A stretch of DNA of 24,477 bases, taken from assembly GCA_023432565.1 (NCBI GenBank), contig JAEYUL010000124.1, forward strand, positions 1 to 24,477, in the 5' to 3' direction. Below, one piece after another: positions 8,191-14,641 of this stretch. The notes below the pieces were generated by a model. That model ran no database searches, was not told the DNA's origin, and saw nothing but the letters and a program-made list of their open reading frames with translations. Both the position numbers and the translations under genes were made by a program. Source of the stretch: Actinomycetes bacterium. GTDB taxonomy: Bacteria; Actinomycetota; Actinomycetes; Actinomycetales; Cellulomonadaceae. Positions within the stretch are counted from its first letter, which is position 1, and the number at the start of each line of letters is the position of its first letter.

Positions 8191-8311
8191 GTCCGGCGCG
8201 TTGCTCGCGCAGCGGGTGTGCCGCGCGAGCCAGGTCCTCACCCGGGGCACCCCGCCGCGCGGGAGGGTTGCCGTCCGACCAGCCGGGGCTACGCGTCGGA
8301 GCTCATGACCT
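8191..8311 (-). promoter_or_regulatory. SAM-IV-class (S-adenosylmethionine) riboswitch
   Basis: Read on the minus strand, the core follows the SAM-I/IV architecture. P1 is AGGTC (8311-8307) pairing with GACCT (8236-8232), followed by ATGAGC. P2 is TCCGAC pairing with GTCGGA around a loop with AGCCCCGGCT. Then come the binding-core GGCAACCCTCC, a P3 stem CCCGC/GCGGG, and GGGTGCCCCGGGTGAGGACC. The loop CCCGG can pair with the downstream CCGGG (pseudoknot). After P1 there is an 8-bp hairpin GCTCGCGC/GCGCGAGC (8230-8203), then AACGCGCCGG, which is the 3' extension that separates SAM-IV from SAM-I. Known members sense SAM and repress methionine and sulfur genes in actinobacteria. It ends 13 nt before the leader ORF ribosome binding site. 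I see no strong terminator directly after it, so translational or leader-coupled control is likely. Confidence 0.9.
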
Positions 8312-8317
8312 CTGTCA

Positions 8318-8339
8318 GCAGGCCGACAATCCGGACTGC
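8318..8339 (-). promoter_or_regulatory. Candidate operator B, palindrome centred on GATTGT, just downstream of the transcription start
   Basis: GCAG-T-CCG-GATTGT-CGG-C-CTGC on the minus strand. The arms match at seven of eight positions around a GATTGT core. It shares GTCC-R-GATTGT-S-GG with operator A, 72 bp upstream. Confidence 0.45.
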
Positions 8340-8348
8340 GTTGGTCAG

Positions 8349-8377
8349 AAATTAGGACCGAGGTCCCGCGCTGTCAA
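8349..8377 (-). promoter_or_regulatory. Sigma-70-type promoter of the sulfur-uptake operon
   Basis: On the minus strand, -35 TTGACA at 8377-8372, a 17-bp spacer and -10 TAATTT at 8354-8349. Transcription would start near 8342, about 31 nt before riboswitch P1. This is the best-matching promoter in the window. The spacer contains a short palindrome, GGACC-TC-GGTCC (8366-8355). Confidence 0.8.
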
Positions 8378-8378
8378 C

Positions 8379-8395
8379 GACCCCGTGAGCGGGTC
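8379..8395 (-). terminator. Weak hairpin after nhaA
   Basis: GACCC, 7-nt loop, GGGTC, 44 nt beyond the nhaA stop, with no T-run. It overlaps operator A, so it may be regulatory rather than a terminator. Confidence 0.25.
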
Positions 8396-8409
8396 CCACA
8401 ATCTGGACC
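8392..8409 (-). promoter_or_regulatory. Candidate operator A, palindrome centred on GATTGT, upstream of the promoter
   Basis: GGTCC-A-GATTGT-G-GGACC on the minus strand, 15 bp upstream of the -35 box. It has the same GATTGT core and GTCC/GG flanks as operator B. It would suit a dimeric transcription factor acting on the sulfur operon. The regulator is not in the window. Confidence 0.45.
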
Positions 8410-8438
8410 ATTTCAGTCGGCAAATGCGGGGCGAGGGC

Positions 8439-9740
8439 TCACCGGCCCCGCTCCTGGAAGGCGTCCGGGACGCCGTCCCCGTCGGCGTCCACCGTCTCCT
8501 GGACCTCCACGGCCCGGTAGGCACGGCTGCGCGCCCGCAGCAGCGCGGACGCGAGCAGCGACGCGAGGAGCGAACCCACCAGGACGCCGACCTTGACGTG
8601 CTCTGCGCGCAGCTCGGAGTCGAACGCGAGCTCGCCGATCAGCAGCGACACCGTGAAGCCGATGCCGCCGAGCACCCCGACGGCCACGACGTCCCACCAG
8701 CTCAGGGACGGGTCGAGCCGCGCACGCGTGAGCCGCGAGACCACCCACGTGGTGCCCACGATGCCGACGAGCTTGCCCACGACGAGCCCCGCCACGATCC
8801 CCAGCGCCACCGCGTCGGTCAGCGCCGAGCCCAGCCCGCTCAGCCCGCCGAACGTCACGCCCGCCGCGAAGAACGCGAACACGGGCACGGCGACTCCTGC
8901 GGACAACGGCCGCAGCCGGTGCTCGAGGTGCTCCGCGAGACCGGGACCCGCGTCGGGACCGCCCGCGCGCTCGCTGCGCAGCACCGGGACGGTGAACCCC
9001 AGCAGCACGCCCGCGACCGTGGCGTGCACCCCGGAGGCGTGCATGAGCGTCCACGCGGCGAACGCCAACGGCAGCAGCAGCCACCAGGACCGGATCCGAC
9101 GCTGCACCGCGACCCCGAACAGGGCGATCACCGCGAGCGCGCCGAGCAGCGGCACGACCTGCACCGTGTCGGTGTAGAACACCGCGATCACCGTCACGGC
9201 GAGCAGGTCGTCGACGACGGCCAGCGTCAGCAGGAACGTCCGCAGCGCCGCGGGCAGGTGCGTGCCGACCACCGCCAGGACGGCGAGCGCGAACGCGATG
9301 TCCGTCGCCGTCGGGATCGCCCACCCGTGCAGCGCGTCGCCGCCCGAGCGCGCGGCCACCACGACGTAGACCACGGCGGGGACGACCATGCCGCCCACCG
9401 CCGCCAGGATCGGCAGCGCGGCTCGACGCGGGTCGCGCAGGTCGCCCGCGACGAACTCCCGCTTGAGCTCGAGCCCGACGACGACGAAGAAGATCGCCAG
9501 CAGACCGTCGGCCGCCCACGTCCCCAGCGACAGGTGCAGGTGCAGCGCGTGCGGGCCGATCTCCAGGTCACGCAGAGCGGTGTACGCGTCGGCTGCCGAA
9601 GAGTTGGCCCACACCAGCGCGGCGAGGGTGGCCAACAGCAGCAGCGCGCCGCCGACGGTCTCCTTGCGCAGGACCTCGCCGATGCGGCGCGTCTCGGGCC
9701 ACGAGGGGCGGGACAGGAGCGGGGGACGAGCGGCAGGCAT
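8439..9740 (-). CDS. nhaA: Na+/H+ antiporter NhaA
   Basis: Inner-membrane electrogenic Na+/H+ antiporter, 433 aa, for pH and sodium homeostasis. Typical NhaA segments are visible: IFFVVVGLELKREFVAGDL, then PTATDIAFALAVLAVVG with the conserved Asp, and VVDDLLAVTVIAVFYT with the paired Asp-Asp that carries the ions in E. coli NhaA. LLIGELAFDSEL comes near the C-terminus. ATG 9740 precedes a plausible cytoplasmic N-terminus and first helix. Unusually, the C-terminal tail contains DADGDGVPD (Asp 418, 420, 422 and 426), a calcium-binding-loop pattern of the EF-hand/thrombospondin type 3 kind. I do not know this from typical NhaA. The gene stands alone, divergent in function from its neighbours, and its stop lies 62 bp upstream of the sulfur operon -35 box on the same strand. 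Confidence 0.95.
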   Translation of the reverse strand: MPAARPPLLSRPSWPETRRIGEVLRKETVGGALLLLATLAALVWANSSAADAYTALRDLEIGPHALHLHLSLGTWAADGLLAIFFVVVGLELKREFVAGDLRDPRRAALPILAAVGGMVVPAVVYVVVAARSGGDALHGWAIPTATDIAFALAVLAVVGTHLPAALRTFLLTLAVVDDLLAVTVIAVFYTDTVQVVPLLGALAVIALFGVAVQRRIRSWWLLLPLAFAAWTLMHASGVHATVAGVLLGFTVPVLRSERAGGPDAGPGLAEHLEHRLRPLSAGVAVPVFAFFAAGVTFGGLSGLGSALTDAVALGIVAGLVVGKLVGIVGTTWVVSRLTRARLDPSLSWWDVVAVGVLGGIGFTVSLLIGELAFDSELRAEHVKVGVLVGSLLASLLASALLRARSRAYRAVEVQETVDADGDGVPDAFQERGR

Positions 9741-9859
9741 GCGAACGGGTCCTCAGGGGTCGACGACGATCACGCCGACCAGACTTCCCGGCACCCCGAC
9801 GTCCATCGTACGGCGCCGGTCGCCACGACTCCGGCCGACCGTCAGGTGCTGCGGTGCCG

Positions 9860-9897
9860 CCGGGTGGCGACGGCCGCGCCGGGTGGCGACGGCTGCG
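9860..9897. repeat. Two tandem copies of a 19-bp repeat between nhaA and purL
   Basis: CCGGGTGGCGACGGCYGCG at 9860-9878 and 9879-9897, with one C/T difference. It lies downstream of purL and upstream of nhaA (both minus strand). The intervening 9741-9944 stretch contains no gene. No strong nhaA promoter was recognised. Confidence 0.8.
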
Positions 9898-9944
9898 CCG
9901 ACGCGCCGCGTCGCGAGGACCCGCCGCCCGGCGCCCGCCGTCGG

Positions 9945-12290
9945 TCAGCCGAAGTGGCGCGGCAGCGTCGCCTCGAAGACCTCACGGGCCTCGGCCAGCG
10001 GGATCGTGAACAGGCCCTCGATCTCGACGGCGGGCCCCGACTCCTCCTCGCCGGAGGCGACCTCGTCCGTCTGGCCGAGCTTGAGTGCCGGCACGCCCCG
10101 AGCGACGCACAGGTCCGCGAACCGCACTTCCTCCGAGCGCGGCACGGCGACCAGCGCACGCGCGGTCGACTCAGAGAACAGGGCCTCGAACGGCGTCACC
10201 CCGTCGCGCTCGCACAGCGCGTCGAGGCGCACGTGCACGCCCACGCCGAACCGCAGGGACGACTCGAGGAGTGCCTGGATCAGACCGCCCTCCGACAGGT
10301 CGTGCGCCGCGTCAGCCAGCTCGTCGCGAGCTGCGTTCTGCAGCACGGCGGCGAGCCGGCGCTCGGCGCCGAGGTCGACCGCGGGCGGCAGGCCGCCGAG
10401 GTGCCCGTGCACCACGTCGGCCCACGCGGAGCCGTCGAGCTCGGCGCGCGTGGTCCCGAGCAGGTAGACCGCGACCCCCGGGGCGGTCCAGCCCGAGGGC
10501 ACCGCGTCGGCGACGTCGTCGAGCACGCCCAGCACACCGACGACGGGCGTCGGGTGGATCGCCGAGTCGATCTTGCCGGGCTCCCCGGTGCCGTTGTAGA
10601 GCGAGACGTTCCCGCCCGTCACCGGGACCTCGAGCGTCTGGCACGCGTCGGCCAGCCCGCGGATGGCCTCGACGAGCTGCCACATCGAGTCGGGGTGCTC
10701 GGGACTGCCGAAGTTGAGGCAGTCCGTCACGGCGAGCGGGCGTGCGCCCGTCGTCGCGACGTTGCGGTACGCCTCCGCGAGCGCGAGCTGCGCACCGGTG
10801 TACGGGTCGAGCTTGCCGTAGCGGCCGTTCGCGTCGGTCGCGAGCGCGACGCCCAGGCCCGTGGTCTCGTCGACGCGCACGACGCCCGAGTCGTCGGGCT
10901 GCGCGAGCGCCGTGTTGCCCTGCACGAACCGGTCGTACTGCCTGGTCACCCACTCCTTGGACGCCAGGTTCGGCGAGCCGAGCAGGCGCAGCGTGGTCGC
11001 ACGCAGCTCCTCGGGGCTCGTCGGCCGCGCGAGCGACGCGGACGTGTCCGCGTTGAGGGCGTCCTGCCACGCGGGCCGCGCGTACGGTCGGTCGTAGACC
11101 GGGCCGTCGTGCGCGACCGTCTTCGGGTCGACGTCGACGATCCGGTGGCCGTGGTGGTCGATGGTCAGGCGCCCGGTGCCGGTGACCTCGCCGATGATCG
11201 CGGTCTCGACGTCCCACTTGGCCGTGATCGCCAGGAACTCCTCGAGCTTGGCGGGCGAGACGACCGCCATCATGCGCTCCTGCGACTCGGACATGAGGAT
11301 CTCGCCGGCCGTCAGGGTCGGGTCGCGCAGCAGCACGTTCTCGAGGTCGACGTGCATGCCGCCGTCACCGTTGGAGGCGAGCTCGCTCGTCGCGCAGGAG
11401 ATGCCCGCGGCGCCCAGGTCCTGGATGCCCTCGACCACACGCGCGGCGTACAGCTCGAGACAGCACTCGATGAGCACCTTCTCCATGAACGGGTCGCCGA
11501 CCTGCACCGACGGGCGCTTGGACGGCTTGGTGTCGTCGAACGTCTCGCTCGCGAGGATCGAGGCCCCGCCGATGCCGTCGCCACCCGTGCGCGCGCCGAA
11601 CAGGACGACCTTGTTGCCCGCGCCCGAGGCGTTGGCCAGGTGGATGTCCTCGTGCCGCAGCACGCCCAGGCACAACGCGTTGACCAGCGGGTTGCCCTGG
11701 TAGCAGGGGTCGAACACGAGCTCGCCGCCGATGTTCGGCAGGCCGAGCGAGTTGCCGTAGCCGCCGACGCCCGCGACCACGCCGTGCACGACGCGCGCGG
11801 TGTCGGGGTGGTCGATCGCGCCGAACCGCAGCTGGTCCATGACGGCCACGGGACGCGCGCCCATCGAGATGATGTCGCGCACGATGCCGCCGACGCCCGT
11901 GGCAGCGCCCTGGTACGGCTCGACGTAGGAGGGGTGGTTGTGCGACTCGACCTTGAAGGTCACCGCCCACCCGTCCCCGATGTCGACGACGCCCGCGTTC
12001 TCCCCGATGCCGACGAGCAGGTGCTCCTTCATCGCGGGGGTCGTCTTGTCCCCGAACTGGCGCAGGTGCGTCTTGGACGACTTGTACGAGCAGTGCTCCG
12101 ACCACATCACCGAGTACATGGCGAGCTCGGCGGCGGTGGGGCGCCGGCCGAGGATGTCGCGGATGCGCTGGTACTCCTCGGGCTTGAGCCCGAGCTCGGC
12201 GTACGGCTGCGCGAGGTCGGGCGTCGCGGCCGCGTCCTCGACCGTGTCGTAGTGCTGGTCGCTGCTGGGGCGCACGGGTGCGGAGGTCAT
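9945..12290 (-). CDS. purL: Phosphoribosylformylglycinamidine synthase subunit PurL
   Basis: ATP-dependent FGAM synthase large subunit, 781 aa. It converts FGAR to FGAM in de novo purine synthesis, using ammonia from PurQ with PurS as partner. The length fits the three-subunit (PurSQL) type rather than the roughly 1300-residue fused type. Key motifs are WSEHCSYKSSKTHLRQF (63-79, containing the conserved His), then VESHNHPSYVEPYQGAATGVGGIVRD (about 114-139), and GARTGGDGIGGAS further on. ATG 12290 has the AAGGGA ribosome binding site. An open frame upstream to 12590 has no family similarity and crosses the likely promoter. purQ and purS are not in the window. It stands alone between nhaA and the divergent wall-protein gene. 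Confidence 0.97.
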   Translation of the reverse strand: MTSAPVRPSSDQHYDTVEDAAATPDLAQPYAELGLKPEEYQRIRDILGRRPTAAELAMYSVMWSEHCSYKSSKTHLRQFGDKTTPAMKEHLLVGIGENAGVVDIGDGWAVTFKVESHNHPSYVEPYQGAATGVGGIVRDIISMGARPVAVMDQLRFGAIDHPDTARVVHGVVAGVGGYGNSLGLPNIGGELVFDPCYQGNPLVNALCLGVLRHEDIHLANASGAGNKVVLFGARTGGDGIGGASILASETFDDTKPSKRPSVQVGDPFMEKVLIECCLELYAARVVEGIQDLGAAGISCATSELASNGDGGMHVDLENVLLRDPTLTAGEILMSESQERMMAVVSPAKLEEFLAITAKWDVETAIIGEVTGTGRLTIDHHGHRIVDVDPKTVAHDGPVYDRPYARPAWQDALNADTSASLARPTSPEELRATTLRLLGSPNLASKEWVTRQYDRFVQGNTALAQPDDSGVVRVDETTGLGVALATDANGRYGKLDPYTGAQLALAEAYRNVATTGARPLAVTDCLNFGSPEHPDSMWQLVEAIRGLADACQTLEVPVTGGNVSLYNGTGEPGKIDSAIHPTPVVGVLGVLDDVADAVPSGWTAPGVAVYLLGTTRAELDGSAWADVVHGHLGGLPPAVDLGAERRLAAVLQNAARDELADAAHDLSEGGLIQALLESSLRFGVGVHVRLDALCERDGVTPFEALFSESTARALVAVPRSEEVRFADLCVARGVPALKLGQTDEVASGEEESGPAVEIEGLFTIPLAEAREVFEATLPRHFG

Positions 12291-12364
12291 CGGTTCCCTT
12301 GGGGCGAGATCGCTCGCGGCCTGCGCTTGTCGGCAGGGCACGGCCGTCGTCGGCGGACGCCCAC

Positions 12365-12370
12365 AGGATA
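12365..12370 (-). promoter_or_regulatory. Probable -10 element for purL
   Basis: TATCCT on the minus strand, 75 nt upstream of the purL ATG. No convincing -35 hexamer is found at 16-18 bp, so this may be an activator-dependent or weak promoter. Confidence 0.4.
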
Positions 12371-12472
12371 GCGACGCCCGACGCGGCCCCGGGTGGGTGT
12401 CCAGCGCCGCGACGGGGGACGACGAGGGCCGCGGCGAGGTCCGCGGGCGAGCGGCTGCACCGCGCACGTGGG

Positions 12473-12523
12473 GCGGTGCCGCGCGCCGTGCCACAGGGCC
12501 GTGCCCCGGGGCCGTGCCACGTC
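12473..12523. repeat. Direct repeats with 13-bp spacing (iteron-like) upstream of purL
   Basis: GCCGTGCC begins at 12485, 12498 and 12511, exactly 13 bp apart, with similar trailing bases (ACAGG, CCGGG, ACGTC). A degenerate copy, GCGGTGCC, lies at 12473. The array is between the two divergent genes and could be a regulator-binding array. Confidence 0.65.
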
Positions 12524-12603
12524 GGGGTGACGCCGGACGTTGCGCCCTTCGGGTGACGCGCGTGCGGCGCTCGGCGTTTCGCTGCGACACGCCGGTGGGG
12601 CAT

Positions 12604-12633
12604 TTGTGTGTTTTGCCTGGTCAGCCCTACAGT
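12604..12633 (+). promoter_or_regulatory. Candidate promoter of the wall-protein gene
   Basis: TTGTGT (12604-12609), 18-bp spacer, TACAGT (12628-12633). The start would be near 12640, leaving a leader of about 47 nt with GAGG before the ATG at 12687. Confidence 0.45.
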
Positions 12634-12686
12634 CTGGCCCGGTCGCACGCCCGTTTTCACCCGTTTTGTCGAGGATCCGAGGTCCG

Positions 12687-13601
12687 ATGCTCCGCCGCGC
12701 CGTCGCCGCCACCGCCGTTCCCGCACTGTCCGGCCTGTTGCTCCTCGCGGGTGCCGCGAGCGCGTCCGCCGGCGGGTCCGACGCACCCGTCCCGTACGAC
12801 GTCTCCCCCGATGCCCTCACCCTGCCCGCGGGAGACACGTTCGACCTCCACGACCACGTCAACGTGCGGTACACGCACCACGGGCGCACCGGGTCCGCCC
12901 AGGTGCACGTGGAGGCCGGGCGTTCGAGCGTCGCGCTCGTCGGCCAGAGCCGCGTGCGCTGGCAGACCATCGGCGTGCCCGAGGGCTCGTGCATCACCTG
13001 GGTGCAGGTCAGCGGCTACAACGAGCACTTCGGCGAGGGCGGGCAGAAGCCGGTCTGCTCCACGACGTGCAAGCCGAGCCCGTACCCCCCGAAGCCGACC
13101 CCGACGCCGGCACCGTCGCCGACGCCGGCTCCCACGCCGAGCCCGCGGCCGACACCGACCCCCGCACCGTCCCCCACGCCGACCCCGACTCCGACCGTCG
13201 CGCCGACCCCCACGCCGGAGCCCACCCCGGAGCCCACGACGGAGCCCACGACGACGCCCGCCCCCGAGCCGACGCCCTCGGACGAGCCGACGCCGGTCGA
13301 GTCCGCGCCCGCGCCGACACCCACCGCGCCGTCCGACGACGACACGCCGGCTCCTTCGCCCTCGCCGACGGGCCCGGGTGACGACGACGAGGTCGGAGTC
13401 GCCGGCCCCGAGCCGTCACCGACGCCGAGCATCGACTCCGAGGTCCTGGTCGACGACGGCGACGACGACGCGCCGCCGCTCGCCTCGACGGGTTCCGACG
13501 CGCTGCCGGGCATCGCGTTCGCGCTGACCGCGCTGGTCGCCGGCATCGCCCTGCGGATGATCCACGTGCGTCGCCGTCACCTGCCCGCGCACCGAGGCTG
13601 A
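12687..13601 (+). CDS. Secreted Pro/Thr-rich protein with LAXTG sortase signal
   Basis: Predicted cell-wall-anchored surface protein, 304 aa, of no known enzymatic function. A signal peptide MLRRAVAATAVPALSGLLLL is followed by AGAASASA with likely cleavage after residue 28. The mature N-terminal domain (about 29-128) is small, has three Cys (102, 124, 128) and resembles nothing I can name. Residues 129-250 are a Pro-Thr-Pro/Ser/Glu-rich stalk, probably extended through the wall. The C-terminus carries LASTG (265-269), a hydrophobic helix (about 274-291) and the basic tail RRRH. This is the arrangement of sortase substrates, and LAXTG is the motif preferred by class E sortases of GC-rich actinobacteria. 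ATG 12687 gives the signal peptide directly. Earlier starts would precede it with unrelated sequence. The sortase itself is not in the window. Confidence 0.88.
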   Translation: MLRRAVAATAVPALSGLLLLAGAASASAGGSDAPVPYDVSPDALTLPAGDTFDLHDHVNVRYTHHGRTGSAQVHVEAGRSSVALVGQSRVRWQTIGVPEGSCITWVQVSGYNEHFGEGGQKPVCSTTCKPSPYPPKPTPTPAPSPTPAPTPSPRPTPTPAPSPTPTPTPTVAPTPTPEPTPEPTTEPTTTPAPEPTPSDEPTPVESAPAPTPTAPSDDDTPAPSPSPTGPGDDDEVGVAGPEPSPTPSIDSEVLVDDGDDDAPPLASTGSDALPGIAFALTALVAGIALRMIHVRRRHLPAHRG

Positions 13602-13609
13602 GGACCTGC

Positions 13610-13634
13610 TCGGGGGTCGCGCGTCGACCCCCGA
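13610..13634 (+). terminator. Hairpin terminator of the wall-protein gene
   Basis: TCGGGGGTCG, loop CGCGT, CGACCCCCGA: a perfect 10-bp stem starting 9 nt after the stop codon. No T-run follows, as is usual in this GC context. Confidence 0.75.
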
Positions 13635-13754
13635 CCGCCGGGCGCATGACCCCTCGCTCACGCCCGGCCCCACGTGCCCGGCGAGCTCGAACCCCCGCAC
13701 GGGCTCGTTCTCGTCGGGCTCGTGCGTCCCGGCCGCGCGACGCGCGCTCTCGGC

Positions 13755-13760
13755 TACCGT
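13755..13760 (+). promoter_or_regulatory. Candidate -10 element for a leaderless lipoprotein mRNA
   Basis: TACCGT ends 7 nt before the ATG at 13768, and no Shine-Dalgarno sequence is visible. Together these fit leaderless transcription. No clear -35 box was found. Confidence 0.35.
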
Positions 13761-13767
13761 CACCGGT

Positions 13768-14586
13768 ATGCGCCGCGCCGCCCGGTTCCTCCCGACGCGA
13801 GGGCCCCTCGGGTTGCTCGTCGTCGGGCTCGTCGTCACCGTGACGGCCACCGGCTGCCTCCCCGCGTCCGAGCCCGGCGCGCGCCCGTCGTCACGGGCCA
13901 CGAGCGCCGCGGCGTCGCCACGTCCGTCCGCGACCCCGCGCCACGCCGACCTCGCCACCGTGGCGCTGCGAGACGGCGTGCCGATCACCTCGCAGGAGGT
14001 GACGGTGCGCGTGCTCGCCGCGGCCACGCCGCGGGCGCTCGACGACGGCAGCGTCCGCGTCGACCTGGCCGCGGTGCCGACGGGTCCCACGCCGGGCGGA
14101 GCGACGCCGCCACCGCCCGGGGCGGCCGTCGTCGTCGCCGTCCCTGCGCCCCTGCGCCTGGAGGTGCTGCCCGACGGCACCGCCCTCGTGCGCGACGGCG
14201 ACACGGCGGTGGCCGGGCTGCGCGCGGACCCGACGGGCCGGCTCGAGGCCGACGGCGACGCCGCGGTGCTGACGGCGCACGCCGAGCCGACGGCGCTGTG
14301 GTTCACAGCGCGCTCGATCCTGCAGCTCGCCTGGGGCGAGCGGGAGGGTGGCCGCTCGCTCGCGGTCACGCCCGCGGACTGGACCCGCGCGGGCGGAGCG
14401 GCGGCGCAGGAGCTGGCCGCGGCCCAGCTCGTCGCCGCGCAGCCCGAGGCCGGCACGGCGACGATGCTGGCCCAGCTCGCCTGCCATCAGCTCGGTGCAC
14501 GGTCCAAGTCCACGTGGAACCTCGAGCCGTGGCGGCCGGACGTCGAGTGGTTCGAGATGATCGCGGCGCGCTGCAACCCCACGTGA
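13768..14586 (+). CDS. DUF2599-like lipoprotein
   Basis: Predicted exported lipoprotein, 272 aa. A basic N-terminus and hydrophobic segment (LGLLVVGLVVTVTATG) lead to Cys 30, followed by a Ser/Ala/Pro-rich linker to about residue 57. The -3 residue of the lipobox is Ala, slightly off consensus. The middle (about 60-225) is beta-rich-looking and not recognised. The C-terminus, with CHQLG at 239-243 and WNLEPWRPDVEWFEM then ARCNP at 250-271, matches my memory of the DUF2599 family found in secreted mycobacterial and actinobacterial proteins. Cys 239 and Cys 269 may form a disulfide. Function is unknown. The ATG at 13768 starts the signal sequence. It lies after the wall-protein terminator, so it has its own promoter, and both neighbours being cell-surface proteins may be only coincidental. 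Confidence 0.8.
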   Translation: MRRAARFLPTRGPLGLLVVGLVVTVTATGCLPASEPGARPSSRATSAAASPRPSATPRHADLATVALRDGVPITSQEVTVRVLAAATPRALDDGSVRVDLAAVPTGPTPGGATPPPPGAAVVVAVPAPLRLEVLPDGTALVRDGDTAVAGLRADPTGRLEADGDAAVLTAHAEPTALWFTARSILQLAWGEREGGRSLAVTPADWTRAGGAAAQELAAAQLVAAQPEAGTATMLAQLACHQLGARSKSTWNLEPWRPDVEWFEMIAARCNPT

Positions 14587-14623
14587 CGGAGCGCCCCGCG
14601 ACCGGCCGTCGCGGAGCGCTCCG
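14587..14623. terminator. Bidirectional hairpin terminator between convergent genes
   Basis: It starts at the base after the lipoprotein stop. Arms CGGAGCGC-C-CCGCGAC and GTCGCGG-A-GCGCTCCG pair over 15 of 16 positions around the loop CGGCC. It lies 18 nt from the end of gadC on the opposite strand, so it can serve both genes. Confidence 0.85.
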
Positions 14624-14641
14624 TCGCGTGGAGCCTGCGGG

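Larger units (their letters stand above)
12291..12686. other. Divergent intergenic region between purL and the wall-protein gene
   Basis: The 396 bp hold no supportable gene. Seen here are a purL -10-like element near 12367, a direct-repeat cluster at 12473-12523, and a plus-strand promoter candidate at 12604-12633. Base composition drops to T-rich only at 12601-12615 and near 12654-12669. Confidence 0.7.

Noticed and set aside
8291..8307. ATG AGC TCC GAC GCG TAG mini-ORF inside the riboswitch
   Set aside because: The ATGA belongs to the conserved aptamer core and there is no ribosome binding site, so translation is not expected.
7974..12371. A second plus-strand frame of about 1465 codons over nhaA and purL
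   Set aside because: Same reason: antisense to two well-supported genes, biased composition, and it would read through the riboswitch complement.
13075..13440. Repetitive CCGACGCC-like sequence that could suggest a repeat array
   Set aside because: It is the codon-level reflection of the Pro-Thr/Ser/Glu stalk of the wall protein, not a CRISPR array or independent repeat.
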